Shown here: one piece after another, positions 1 through 10,804 of the stretch
How the letters are laid out: every line of letters starts with the position of its first letter
Numbering within the stretch: position 1 is the stretch's first letter
Source of the DNA: Chara braunii
Lineage: Eukaryota; Streptophyta; Charophyceae; Charales; Characeae
DNA: 38,679 bases
Direction: 5' to 3'
NCBI GenBank assembly: GCA_003427395.1
Contig: BFEA01000061.1
Location: 2,397,946-2,436,624 of the forward strand
Translations under genes and position numbers: made by a program
Notes under the pieces: generated by a model
Seen by the model: only the letters and a program-made list of their open reading frames with translations
What the model was told of the DNA's origin: nothing
Database searches by the model: none

Positions 1-73
<73 letters not shown>
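1..73. repeat. (AG)n microsatellite
   Basis: The window opens inside an uninterrupted AG dinucleotide run, so its true length is unknown. Similar AG/TC runs recur at 8061-8131 and 28277-28346. Confidence 0.98.
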
Positions 74-76
<3 letters not shown>

Positions 77-1872
77 GGCGAAGTGGTGGATGAACACGCT
101 GAAAACGATAGGTTGTCTTTGCCTATAGTGCTTGGAGATGGAAACACTCTGCACGTGACATTGCGCCGACAGCCCTTCGGGCGAAACCCCAACGCGAAGT
201 CTACATTAAGGGGACGAAACCCGAATGCAAAGTCTAGAGAGGGGCACCTATGGGGCCCATAAACCTCTTGTTGTTCTTCCCTGGGACATCCTTGGCGTCA
301 CACAACCACTCGACCACAGACAGTGCGTCAGACCGTAATCGAAAAAAAAAAAAAAAAAACGTTATGTTTTGGAGTTGAAGCCTATTGGGGATCAAGGTGG
401 GGGCGGGCGCGTTTGGGAAACCGTTTAGGCAACGCTGCGGGGGTCAAAGCCGTTTAGACACGTCGCCACTGAAGAATAGAAACATGAGATTTCTTTTTAG
501 GGCCCTGGTGCCTCTAGTACCATGTGGGATCTCCCTTAAAGTTTTAAAAGCACCGTTATTAATGAATGTGGGATCTAAGCCTAACGAAGCCCATTACAAG
601 TTTTTTTTTTTCTCCCAAAAGGGTGACAACAGTGAAATATCAACGTGGAATCGTGTAAAGGCAGTAACCTCGGGCTCTTATGGAGCCAGAAAAGCAAATA
701 CACGAGTGTAGCAACGATTGTTATGCTCATGGTGAGCGGGGTAACAACACTTGCCAGCCCATCTCTCTTTGACGAGCTACAACAACTCTTTTCATCAAGA
801 TGAGGGTAAAGCACTACCTTTCACTGCGTGGTGGCGTGTTCACATACTCCCTCCCTTACCAGAGGGTCTGCCTCAGGGTAACCATCTACAACATAGGTAC
901 TGAGATCAATGGTTTGGACCTCAGTAGCTTTCATGAGAGATGAATGGCTTGAACCTGCGTAACTTTCAAGACTCTGGCACCTCATGATCTAGCACGACTC
1001 TCCTTCATCTTAGCGAGTTACCCGATGTTACAAGTGGCGGTCAGAAAGAAGATAACAAAATGATCAAGTTTACTAAATTGAAGTTTTTCGCTCAGACCAT
1101 GAACTGAAGGTTTACCATTTTCTTCTTGCAAAGGCACCAATGGTCCAATTCTCCTAGGTAAGTGTCATTCTCGGTTGCTCCATGACACACTGCTGCCACA
1201 AACAAGTATTTGTTGTTTTGATTGTAAGTGTTTCCGTTGATACTTGTTGGTTATAAACTAGCTTCTCAACTCGTCAATAGATATTAAATTCTCCAAGACG
1301 TTGATTCTCATGCTCCATTCATGTAAAGTCATCCTCGAAAACATTTTTTACTCTAGCATTTCATGATAACATGTGTAACTTTATGTTGCATAATCTTACT
1401 TATTGGAAACATTTCGAGCAATGTAAGATTCATTTGAACAAAAATACAGAATGCTTTGAAGAATCATTTTACTAGCTCCTTGCTGTATTTTCTTTCATGT
1501 AACTGCCTTCGAACTGAGACATCAGTCGTTACTTATATCCGGGGAAGATGGAATCGGAAGCAAGATAAGCTAGAGTTAGAGACTCAAAACCGTCGCATCT
1601 GGGAAATTTATTTTTTGTCTTCTAATTTATTATAAATGGGTGTTAAGTGCTTGACATCGTAGTAGATTCATCTCACTCTCCTTATGGAAATGGAGTTTAT
1701 CTTGAGCACATAGCTACAATAGTTAAAACTTAATTGTCGTAAGACTCGTCTTGCACATCTCTCGTTGTTCAAGCGATCCTCGTATACCACCGAATGGAAT
1801 GAAATGATGTTGTGGAACATGAAATGAAGGATAGAGTGTCACATGACTCGGAAATGAAGGATAGAATGTCAC
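74..1872. other. No gene recognised; short direct repeat and poly(A)
   Basis: No coding frame here has a recognisable family. Two imperfect 22-bp direct repeats (182-203 and 214-235, both starting CGAAACCC and ending AAGTCTA or a close variant) are followed by an 18-A run at 342-359. This could be the tail of a short retroposon, but I see no second copy in the window to test that. The rest is AT-rich and full of stops. Confidence 0.5.
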
Positions 1873-2515
1873 ATGAACTCAAAATTGTTTCTGTTGGTCC
1901 TCAAGAAGAAACGTCCACCCAATAACTCCATTGCAAGAGATTATAACTTCGATGAAGAATATGCTCGTAAGTTACTGACCCAATGCTATGACGAGGGGAT
2001 CATTCAAGATGATCACCTCTTGGATGATGTAGTAACTGAAGAGAATGAAGTTATTGCAACTATCAATCCAGAGTTCTACTTTACCAAAATGAAATGGTTG
2101 AAAAAACATATTATTGTTGTTATCTTTAGGATGCCGCTTTGAATTTCCTTAAGCTACCGCTACCTTCGAGCCTCTTTTTGTCAAGGTGGAGTAGAACTGC
2201 GCGCCAAGATTCGCCGAAGCGCCAATGTGACCTTTTCACTATTGTTTTGAATGACGCAATTGATCATTTGGTTCGGTGGTACCAAAACGTCGAAGAATGC
2301 AGTATAGGTTATATTCATGACATAATCTTTCATTCTGAAAGGTAATGTTGGTTTAAGAAAGTTAAAAAAATATATGATGAGACTGTTAGAAAACGAGTAG
2401 TGAGGAAAGTTCTTCTTGAACTAGTTATAGACAAGGGAAATGGTAACTTCAAAGGCAAAAAGATGTTATCCTATACAGTGAAGAATATGGTAGTTGCTAT
2501 ATTGATGATCACTCA
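1873..2515 (+). pseudogene. Degraded LINE ORF1-like fragment
   Basis: The 89-residue frame at 1873-2142 resembles the N-terminal part of the ORF1 proteins of LINE-A1 and LINE-A2. A CYDEGII stretch matches CFDDGLF/YYDDGFF. About 32 residues later WLKKHIIVVIF matches WLKATIVIVVF, with nearly equal spacing. After roughly 200 unmatched bases, a second stretch from about 2348 reads KKIYDE and later KMLSYTVKNMVVAILMI, matching IRIYED and NVMSYVAHTTQIAHWMI of LINE-A2 ORF1. It then ends at a stop near 2515. The fragment is on the plus strand, opposite to the LINE relics that follow, so it is a separate insertion. It is AT-rich and diverged, which suggests age or a different subfamily. The assignment rests on motif order and spacing read by eye. 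Confidence 0.45.
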
Positions 2516-3308
2516 ATAGGAGGACTGTGTAGTTTTAAACCACCAGTACCTACCGCATTTTTAGGTCCCCTCTGACACGAAAGAATATACCCCTCCGAGG
2601 CAGGCCTATTCAACCGCTGCGTTAATGACCTAAGAACGCCGAGATACTGGTGCTTTAAGAGACATATGTGACTCCTAGCAAATAAAATATAAATAAAACA
2701 TATAGAGTGAAAATATTTTGGGTAATAATACTCTAAGTCCTCTTGGATGCATTTGTCTACCTGAATTTTTTTATAGCCCAGACAATTGATTTTGTTCCTT
2801 GTTTATTTCTTTATAAAGGAATATAATAAACTCGAACTAATAAATATCATACGTGAATTGAATCCAATGACCAAAGTTGTTGCGTAGAACGAATGTGGAT
2901 CTGTATATGTGAAGATAACATGCAACAATTAAGACTTACCTCCACCTCCACACCTAAATGCTTGATCAGTAAGTGGTTCTATCACGTTCTGAATGAATAT
3001 CCAAGATGATATAACAGAAAAAATATATAAAATTGGGGTAACGAGCACAATGGTCGCTCCTTTTTGCAAGATGATGAGGATACACGGTTGAACGATGGTT
3101 ACAAACAGTGAATCCACATACAATTCAAGTAGAGATCCTCGCACTATCAATGCATTATAGACCTTATAGTGTACAAAACCCAATAGGTCTAACCAATGAC
3201 TACTTTATATCATTTTCAAGTGATTCCGGTAGAGGGAATAAACCTCGTACCATTCCCAACCCAACCTTTTCTCCGGAAAGGTTCAAGACATTCAGGATTA
3301 TAGAGAAT
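2516..3308. other. No gene recognised (AT-rich)
   Basis: Stop-rich AT-rich sequence. It may include an unrecognisable extension of the minus-strand LINE relic that starts at 3309, but I could not align it. Confidence 0.4.
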
Positions 3309-4800
3309 TCACCACAATAAACAATTAGGCACATACTTCAACTTTGAAGGTTGGGTTGATTGTGAATTCTTTAAAATCCCAAGGTAGTTTTCACCCATGG
3401 CAAGACCCTCTTTTGTCTTAGGTTGAATCACTGACTTCCTTGCTGCTCTGAAAATGATATTTTTATGCTCATAATTTCCTTGCCACAAGAAAACAGTAAA
3501 TTGGCGTTGAAATATCTTAATGATAATCTTGTCTAAGACCCATATTGTTGATTTATACCATATGGATGCAAGGACTACATTGTTAATAGCCAATGTATGA
3601 TCCAATAGCGATGTGTCCTTATATTTCCATAAATCTTATTTACTCCGAGGCAGAGCATGATGAGTGATCCAATCATTATTTGTTGCAGGTAACCTCACGA
3701 CGGAGAGGGAAATGTCACTCTCATTGAGAGATCTAGTGGGAGCTAGCGAACTAGAGGTTGATCTAAGGGCCTAAACCCTTGGTGATGGATCCCCCAACCT
3801 AGAGTTTTATTTCATCAGTTTATTATTATATTTAATAAGCGATACAATTGATTCATTTTCCTTACGATTTCTGCTGAGTTATTTTGGGATGCTTCCACTA
3901 TAAGACATCAACAAATAGAGAGGGAACTGATATAACATCCTCACGGATGGATAACATTAAAATACATTTAATATCCTTATGTTTCTTGAGGTTTACAACT
4001 AAAGCCTTGATAATTATGACAAAAAGAAATGAGGCAATTGGTTTTCCCTATTTCACTGAGCATTGTAATGAGATAGGGGGAGCTACATTACCATTCGCCA
4101 TAATAATTACTGTCGTCGTACCATTGAGATGAGAAATTTCAACCCATCTCCGAAAGCAATGACCAAAGTTTGACTTTTCAAAATATTTGTCTAGGAATGG
4201 TCAATCCACATGATGATATGCCTTCTCAAAATTTATGAATACGAACGTTGTATTATGTTTAGGTTGACATGCGAGTTTAATGAGTTCACTAATAAAAATA
4301 ATAATGTCTTAAACGTTTTTTCCTTCAATGAGACCTGTCCGAATCGGGTGAATAACATCAACAATAACCTTCGTTAATCGATTTGCAAGGTTTTAGCCAC
4401 CAATTTATATACCAGAGTGAGCAAGGTGATAGGGTGATAATTGCAAATATTCGATATATCTCGGCTTTTATATAGCTGTTTTAATATCCCTTGCCCTACA
4501 AATTCACCCATTTAGCCCCCAGACTACATGATGAAAATTAAATGAGGTCTTGCGAGATGAAGTCTCATAAAACTTCCCAGAACCTTTTGGCTAGACCATC
4601 TATTACTGGGGTCTTTTCCTTCTCTATAAGCATTAAGGAACTCCACACGTCTTCCTTACAAAGAGGTATGTTCAACATCTCCTTTTACTCAATATTTTTT
4701 TTTATAGTTATGGGAGCAAGAAAGTCATCAATGTTCCTTTTACAATGATCTAAGGAGACATCAACATTTTATGAAGTAAAGAGTGTTAAAAAAACTTCTT
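3309..4800 (-). pseudogene. Old LINE-B relic: pre-RT linker, RT and thumb
   Basis: Read from high to low coordinates, several short frames align in order with LINE-B1 (30553-35124). KEVFLTLF and DDFLAPI (about 4800-4690) match KDIFFSHV and DEFLSPM. EDVWSSLMLIEKEKTP and FWEVL match EIWTALMQMDEEKTP and FWETM. NYHPITLLTLVYKLVAKTL (about 4430) matches NYRPITLLTVVYKMLSKAL. INFEKAYHHVD (about 4240) is RT motif A, and SLFVDVL near 3910 stands for SLFADDL. A 98-residue frame at 3309-3605 (ASIWYKSTIWVL, SVIQPKTKEG) matches the region after the palm. Catalytic Asp of motif A is Asn (codon at 4233-4231) and the second Asp of the DD pair is lost, so it is inactive. TGA replaces Trp at 4567-4565 and again after HHVD. 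Many frameshifts indicate great age. Confidence 0.85.
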
Positions 4801-4860
4801 TGGCTATGGGGGTGAGGGGGTTATCGGAGGTGGGTGTCAGGGAGTGGCAGGTAGATGCCT

Positions 4861-4882
4861 GGGGGGGGGGGGGGGGGGGGGG
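4861..4882. repeat. Poly(G) run (22 G)
   Basis: A 22-base G homopolymer in a GC-rich island (about 4800-5010) between two LINE relics. It creates Gly-rich frames on plus and Pro-rich frames on minus that I do not regard as genes. Confidence 0.95.
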
Positions 4883-5029
4883 TCTGGGATGAATGTTGCT
4901 TCGGTGGGGGGAGGGTGGGTCGGAAAGGGCGGGGTGTTGGGAGCGATTCGATTCTTGGATGGTTGCCCGTTGGTTGTTCGACGTTGGCCGGGACGATGGG
5001 TGCACCAAGGCCGGTTCACTTGGGGACTG

Positions 5030-6640
5030 TCAGGCGAAACACGACACAAGTTTCCATTCCCGGATACTTTTTTTCATCCACCAGGGCTCCCATTTAATAT
5101 TCCGCCCTTCGTCCAGTGTTCTGATCTTGTTTGCAGGGTTGAGCAATGTTACGGTGTGTTTGAAGTCAGTGGCATATTCCTCTATTTTGGCCCGGTCCGT
5201 GATCAATGCGAGAGTGTCCTTGAAGCGTTTCCATGCCTTATGTATATTAAGTCGCACCGTTTCAATTATGTGTTATTTTGCTTGAGGGTATCCGAAGGTG
5301 TGTTCTTGTCTTTCACGGGAGCAGCGGACTCGCCAGATAACCATCAACACTTCTAGTGTCGTGTATCTAAAGAGCTTAGATTGGAAGGGCGTTCAAGTGG
5401 TCTACGAGGGCTATGGTTGATTCAACATCAACCCAACCATGGAAGGTCAATCTTTGACAATGAGGTGTTTCCACGCCGCAACCCACCACCTCCAGATCTG
5501 GTTTGCCATGGGGCATTCAAGCAGGAAGTGTTTAAGGTCAGCAATCTGTTTCTGGGATGATGTTCGCCAGTAGGAACACAAGGGCGACAATATTTTTTTT
5601 TGCTCAAGGCGGGACCATGACACTAGCCAGTCTGATATTGGTAGGCATCGGTAACCCGTTGAGAGGTAACAACCATTTCGTCAAAATAGACATATTATAT
5701 TTTTTGAACGAAATTAAAATTGAGTTTTTGGGCCGAAATTCAGTCCAAATTTTTCGCTCTTGGGGTCCAGCATTCCCAGAATGTCGTACCCCCTAGATGT
5801 ACCTGATCGCAGCTTGAGACCAGATACATCTAGTAGGTTCGGCGTTCTAGGAACGCCGGAACCTTAGGAGCCGGAATTTTGGACCGGATTTCGGCCCAGA
5901 AACTCAATTGTAGTTTTGTTCAAAAAATATAATATATCCGTTTTTACGAAATGACTGTTAGGTGGGCATGAGGTGGGTGAAGTGACTCCACTTAAATTTT
6001 TTTGTGCCCTCTGCTTTTAATATAGAGTCCCACCGCCATCTGTGTTTTTTAATACTAGTTATGTTAATTGTGTTGTGCGTCTTGCTATAATAGTCTTTGA
6101 CCATTGACAACGGGTTACCTTCTCCCTATCGCCACTCTCCTAGGTCGGACGGGAAAGAGCAGATCAGGGTTGTGGTGTCATATGCCCACCACCCCTCCTC
6201 TGCGTTTCCCACTGCTCTTACCCTCATGAGTCCTGACCATGGGTGTTGTCTCTCAAGGTCCTCATTTCTGGTCTGCATCGACATTCTGACTTCTGGGAGT
6301 TGCGCTTCATAAACATTGCTTGAATTGCGGTGCAGCTTCTGACATGATACCACCATTGGGACAGGCAGGGAGGCTACTTCAACCACCCAGATTGAATCTC
6401 CCTTTTGGATGGTGGGGCCCGTCTCAACGTTTTCACCTTTGCAACTAGGATGACTTCTTGGAGTTCGTGAAACCTTTCATCGAGGCCTCATACATATTTC
6501 AATATTGGGTTCAGTTGGTCGACCGTTCTCCAATTTCCGGTCCTCATATCCCAAAGGTCCCCCACGACGTAAATGCTATTTTTAACCCATCTTGTGACAA
6601 ACTATTTTCTGATTAGCGCGAGTTTTTGTGCGATTGCACT
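5030..6640 (-). pseudogene. Old LINE-B relic: C-terminal part with zf-RVT finger
   Basis: This second minus-strand relic corresponds to the last third of LINE-B1 ORF2. In order from high coordinates: RWVKNSIYVVGDLWD (about 6590) matches GWVKNGVTRVRDLWD. LMRVRAVG...LGEWR (6230-6126) matches LYRIRIIG...PLEWIW. CLPISDWLVSWSRLEQ (about 5640-5590) matches CLPTNDWLIDHSSLEQ. The finger segment reads LCSYW, then LKHFLLECPMANQIWRWW (about 5570-5470), so the second Cys of the CX2C pair has become Trp while HX4C is kept. The tail, AWKRFKDTLALITDRAKIEEY (split here as AWKRFKDTLA and ITDRAKIEEY, 5257-5030), resembles the LINE-B1 helical C-terminus. A foldback element at 5668-5959 interrupts it. Several stops and shifts make it nonfunctional. 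It lies 5' of the RT relic on the same strand, so the two are separate insertions. Confidence 0.8.
5668..5959. mobile_element. 292-bp foldback MITE inserted in a LINE relic
   Basis: Two arms of about 130 bp are imperfect reverse complements. The outer ends are AACAACCATTTCG (left) and CGAAATGACTGTT (right). Inside both arms are TATTATATTTTTTGAAC and TTGAGTTT(T/C)TGGGCCGAAAT. The centre is bounded by CTAGATGTA and TACATCTAG. The direct repeat AGGT (5664-5667 and 5960-5963) flanks it and may be a 4-bp target duplication. LINE-B-like coding sequence continues on both sides, which supports a real insertion. No transposase is encoded, so it is non-autonomous. Superfamily is uncertain; the palindrome could also be read with TAACA/TGTTA ends. 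Confidence 0.8.
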
Positions 6641-6999
6641 TTGGGGGTTGGGCGGAGGGACATGATCCAATTACGTAAGTGCCCTCATCCGTTTCCTCTT
6701 TTTCCGTCTTGTTTTGAGAAAACTTGGTCCCATAGCGGTTGGTAGTTAGGACGTGCTTTAGCAAGCGCATAAATAATGATGACGCGGCCTCTTCCTTTTT
6801 TTGTTGGGAACAGGGAAGGGAACTTGGGCGTGCTCATCGCGCAAAAATTATTTTTTTAACTTTGAATGTTGAGGAAAATACAAGAGTGATCAGAATTAGG
6901 ACTTCAATTAGATTAGGAATTTGGGGTTGTCGTATTTTTTTTTTTGGTAATTGCATGATGTTCCTTACTCGAGAGAGGGTTAACAACAGTCGTATTTTT
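6641..6999. other. No gene recognised
   Basis: Possibly the unalignable 5' continuation of the LINE-B relic. Nothing else can be supported. Confidence 0.4.
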
Positions 7000-7400
7000 C
7001 ATCACCACTTCAGGACACCCTTCACCACTTCAGGATGCAGCCTGCCTAAACAAGTGGTTTTCAGGGTCTTTGGACCTTTCACCACTCCAGGACCATTCAG
7101 GTCTGAAAATCCCGAATGGTCGTGAAGTGATGAAAACTCCGAAGACCCTGAAAACCACCTGTTTAGGCAGACTGTATCCTCAAGTGGTGAATGGTGGTTT
7201 TCATGGTCTTCGGACCTTTCACCACTTCAGGGCCATTCAGGATTTTCAGACTGCCCAAAACTCTCACTTGACCGCTTTAGGACACCCTTCACCACTTCAG
7301 GATCCAGCCTGCCTAAACAGGTGGTTTTCAGGGTCTTTGGACCTTTCACCACTTCAGGACCATTCAAAATTTTCAGTCTGCCAAAAACTCTCACTTCATA
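7000..7400. repeat. Cluster of ~90-bp repeat units, one inverted
   Basis: A unit containing CACCACTTCAGGA, CTGCCTAAACA, GTGGTTTTCAGGGTCTTTGG and ACCTTTCACCAC occurs in direct orientation at about 7015-7100 and 7270-7365. An inverted copy lies at about 7105-7200, and a shorter direct copy (from GTGGTTTTCATGG to the next CACTTCAGGGCCATTCAGG) at about 7190-7240. The short phrase AAACTCTCACTT also recurs near 7258 and 7385. The inverted unit gives the region strong hairpin potential. Confidence 0.85.
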
Positions 7401-8057
7401 ATTTTAATTCCTGAATTTTCAGCTACCCGATAACCGCTTGTGCCTTACTCGCGCGCATTCTGCTACGCTCCGTCCCACACTCTACTCCTGCCGCGCCTTA
7501 ATTCTAATCTCAACTGTAATCTTTTCTTGTTCCTCGATGATTGTGGGTGCAACTGTAATTTTCTCGCCCTTGGTTTCTCATCACGGCGAGACATGCAGCC
7601 CCTGTCCCTTCATCTGATTGGCCACAACGGTGTATGACTGGATCGGTGTGTGAAGAGTGGCTATGCCCCCCATGTCGTGGCTCAGGCATGTCGACCACAG
7701 GCACTTCCTTCTCTCTTCTTTTCTACTGCCTCAACATAATCCGGACTATCTCGCGCTGATGCTAATAACTATAAATTTTGCAAGCGCGAGGAAATCTCTC
7801 TCTAATTAAATTTGGGAAGGTTAGCGTGGTTGAGAGGATCGACTAATGAGTAGGACCCCACAAGGAAGTGAGTTCAGAGTTGGGCGATATGAGGCTGGCG
7901 GCAAGTGTGTGGGGTTGACGTGTGGCCACGAAGGACTGTGGAGCACGGGCGAATCCGACGTGCGTACTCACTCTAAGCGGGGTGACAATTATGAGTCGCT
8001 GGTAGGTGCGAGGCGACGGACTGCCCGCACGGGAACGAGAAGAGGTTTGGTAAATAA

Positions 8058-8060
<3 letters not shown>
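7401..8060. other. No gene recognised
   Basis: No family-like coding frame, RNA gene or mobile-element end was seen here. Confidence 0.4.

Positions 8061-8131
<71 letters not shown>
8061..8131. repeat. (AG)n microsatellite
   Basis: About 35 uninterrupted AG units. Frames through it give Arg-Glu or Ser-Leu polymers that are artefacts. Confidence 0.97.
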
Positions 8132-8133
<2 letters not shown>

Positions 8134-9381
8134 TGCTGGTGTGTATGATATTTCTCTCCTGTCCCTCTCAGAATTTTTGAATTCGAAACTGCGAGTTTCG
8201 TCGTTCCCATTTTTGTAATTACAGATGGACATCTGATTGTGTAAATCCTGCTCTCTCTTTGGAGTACCTCTCACATTTCTTTCCTTATTGAGTGATGTTG
8301 GATATGGTGATTGTTGTTTTGATCGCTTTCATTTTTGTGGTTTTGATCGCTTGTATCTTCGTGCACCCACTTCCCCATTATGATTGGAGAACATGGATGC
8401 TAGTCTGAGACTGGATTGCTGAAATAAAAGAGAAGGGATGATGATCGTTTTTGTTTAATGTCTGATAAAGGGAACTTATGCGAATTTGTGCATGAGTTAC
8501 GACTCGCAGACAGCGTGGCCCGTCGTGTATACACACACTCGCATAATCCTTTTTTCGACGGATCTGCAAATATCAAACTGCATAAGTAGGAAGGACCGCC
8601 ACACAGACGGGCCCAAATTCGACGTCTGTTCTCGGCCACAATTGCACACACCGACTGCTGAGGCTGCACCGGGGCTAACGACCGGCTGCGCTGAAAATTC
8701 GGAACACCCCTTTTCGCCCGGACCTCTTGCATCCTTTTCCTTAGAACATCGACATCGGAGATCCCAGTTCCGACCTGGGACTCGGCCTGTATTTCCTAAA
8801 ATCCTTGGGTACTTCCAGACCCACTGCCCACTCGGATCAGGAAGTCACGCTGGGATGAGGTTGGGCGTCACAATACCAGCCAATGCGAATCTTGGTTGGC
8901 AAAAAAAGGTTGGCCTTGCAGGCCTAGGATGTGGGGGTTTTCGAACCAGGGTTGCCTCCGTACTTCGTGCCAGCGCGGTGGCCGTGGTAGTTTGTCTGGG
9001 CCTATGTCTCTCCATAGTGGGAGGATCGAGGTTCACCGGGGGTCCATTTGTCACTGCCGTGGGAGAGTCCGGGTTGGCAACCTTCCGGACGTTTGGGATA
9101 GACCACGCAGGATTTGTGAGCCAAGCTAGAGGGTGAACCAGTCTGTGTTCTGGTGTAGAGGGGGCCAAAGAAGTCATTTGGATGACCCTGAGGATGAAAT
9201 TAAAGCACTAGTCTTCAAAATCCTCACAAGAGTGCATTTCTTGAGTTTGGTCTGACAGCTCTTGAAACACATCTTCAAGAGTACTTTCCACGAGGTAGTG
9301 GAGCGACGACAATACTTGACCATTTAAAAAGTTTTTCTGACAACTCTTGAACTCATTTTCGGGTGCTCTATTCTAGAGTTA
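8132..9381. other. No gene recognised
   Basis: A plus-strand frame of 216 codons (8486-9136) and overlapping minus-strand frames exist in this GC-richer stretch, but none resembles a known family. GTTTTGATCGCTT is repeated at about 8313 and 8340. A phrase around AACTCTTGAA recurs between 9250 and 9355. Confidence 0.35.
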
Positions 9382-9764
9382 GGGCATACTCACACGGGGA
9401 CCTATTATCCCAAAATCCCAAAAAAAAAAGGAAAAGGCCGGTCACATGGATCTACCAAATCCGCAAATGTACTATTCCAGTGCCCATTTGTCAGCGGCCT
9501 GGAGGTGACCGCAAATTCCCTTTTTTTTTCTTTTCGCATTTTCTTCAAAAATTGGCAAAAATTCGTTCACAAAAGTTCTTGCACAATTGGTGGATGGCGC
9601 CGTGTGACCAGCCAAGTACCAAATCCCCATGTCTCCAGACGGCNGCGACCTTGTCCCATCTGAAAAGGTACAGCAGTGTGATGTGAACCATGCCCAAAAC
9701 CTCAAATCGGCCCTTCCCAAATCCGCATATTTTGCGGATTTGGGGTCGCCGTGTGAATATGCCC
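9382..9764. mobile_element. 383-bp TTA-flanked MITE (Harbinger-like)
   Basis: Terminal inverted repeats are GGGCATACTCACACGG on the left (9382-9397) and CCGTGTGAATATGCCC on the right (9749-9764). The similarity extends about five bases further inward. TTA lies immediately outside both ends (9379-9381 and 9765-9767), as expected for the 3-bp TWA duplications of PIF/Harbinger elements. Inside the right end is a perfect 9-bp hairpin (AAATCCGCA / TGCGGATTT). There is no transposase, so it is non-autonomous. One ambiguous base lies at 9644. Related termini occur at 13327-13549 and 11397-11446. Confidence 0.85.
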
Positions 9765-9997
9765 TTAGTGTAGCGGTGCCGGGCTTGTGAAATTGCACAA
9801 GTCAAGAGTAGGGGCAGGAGAGGAAGGGAACGCATTGACGCTTAGCGCTGACCTGCGCTACGGACCGGCTGGCACGGTTCAGGCATACTCCGTAGACTGG
9901 GACAATTGCTGTTCCTGGTCACTGAGGTGTCCGCAAGGCCAGTTGTTCAGGCGATGGTGGATAGTCTGCCACGTACACTAGGAGACGGTACGTTAGC

Positions 9998-10273
9998 GTG
10001 AAGCATCTGCTTTGTGAGATCAGACGGCGCGTTTTCAGGAATGACACAAACGGCATGGATACTGATGAAGACTTGCGGCAGGGAGCGGCAAAGTGGTTGC
10101 AGATTATCGAAGACTCGCCTGCAAGAGGTCGTGGATACTTTGCTTTCAAGCCAGGGGGGACGGTTTCACTGGCGCCATGGCTTGAGGTGAAGATGCAGGC
10201 CATGCTCGATATCATTTGGGAGTTGGAGGAGGGGCTGGCTCCTCCACTCGATGAGCTTGTGGATTGGCATTGA
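9998..10273 (+). CDS. Unidentified open frame, 91 codons
   Basis: I do not recognise this frame. The predicted product is mixed and soluble-looking, with an acidic amphipathic segment near residues 60-90 (LDIIWELEEG, LDELVDWH) and no membrane helix or motif that I can name. It is followed within 12 bases by another plus-strand frame, so the two could be parts of one interrupted gene or exons. The start is only the first available codon; no promoter or splice evidence decides it. It could equally be chance open sequence between mobile elements. Confidence 0.2.
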   Translation: MKHLLCEIRRRVFRNDTNGMDTDEDLRQGAAKWLQIIEDSPARGRGYFAFKPGGTVSLAPWLEVKMQAMLDIIWELEEGLAPPLDELVDWH

Positions 10274-10285
10274 GCGGGCCTGCTT

Positions 10286-10804
10286 ATGCATGGGTGCTAC
10301 GACATCTTCAGGAGGGGGCGAGATTGCTACGATACTCTGGAGGAGAAACTGCTGGGCAGCTCCGACGGATTGACGCCGACACTGCCTGCGACAACAACTG
10401 ATGAATTCCGTGACAACAACAGCTGCTACATCGACAATGGGTGCAATGACAAAGACAACAACGACATCATTAACGGCNGCAATAACGNCCTTAACACCTA
10501 CAACGTCTGCATTGATAATGATAACAATGACATCAACAATAGTAGCGGTGGTGGTGATAACATCAACAACGATATCGACAACAACAAGAAAAACGACATC
10601 AACAACGACAACAATCAGTGTGAAGATATTAATTACAACGAAGATATCGAAGATTTCGATTACAGCTTTCTTGGGATGACGAACGAAAACTGCGGAAATA
10701 AAATCGGCGATCAGGGCGCCGAGGCCATTGAGGATAAGGAGATTGACCGCGGAAGTAGGGGGGCGTTCGGAGCTGTTGTGTGGCAGCGGACGGGCGTGGG
10801 GTAG
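10286..10804 (+). CDS. Unidentified Asn/Asp-rich open frame
   Basis: The first 40 codons are ordinary (DIFRRGRDCYDTLEEKLLG). From about 10395 to 10650 the frame becomes a low-complexity run of Asn, Asp, Ile and Lys made of imperfect AAC/GAC/ATC triplets. Two ambiguous bases (10479, 10488) fall inside it. It ends with an acidic segment and a Gly/Arg tail. Triplet tracts stay open in every frame, so length alone is not evidence for a gene. The reading in the next frame is Thr/Ile-rich and equally open. I infer a decayed minisatellite-like tract, possibly within a former exon. Confidence 0.2.
   Translation: MHGCYDIFRRGRDCYDTLEEKLLGSSDGLTPTLPATTTDEFRDNNSCYIDNGCNDKDNNDIINGXNNXLNTYNVCIDNDNNDINNSSGGGDNINNDIDNNKKNDINNDNNQCEDINYNEDIEDFDYSFLGMTNENCGNKIGDQGAEAIEDKEIDRGSRGAFGAVVWQRTGVG

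Noticed and set aside
4844-5356. 170-codon Gly-rich plus-strand frame
   Set aside because: It is driven by poly(G) and lies opposite a LINE relic that aligns with LINE-B1 on the minus strand.
7843-8274. Open frames through the AG run giving Ser-Leu or Arg-Glu polymers
   Set aside because: Dinucleotide repeats are open in several frames on both strands. The flanking residues show no family.
8486-9136. 216-codon plus-strand frame
   Set aside because: Overlapping frames on both strands are equally open, composition is that of GC-rich noncoding DNA, and no motif was seen.
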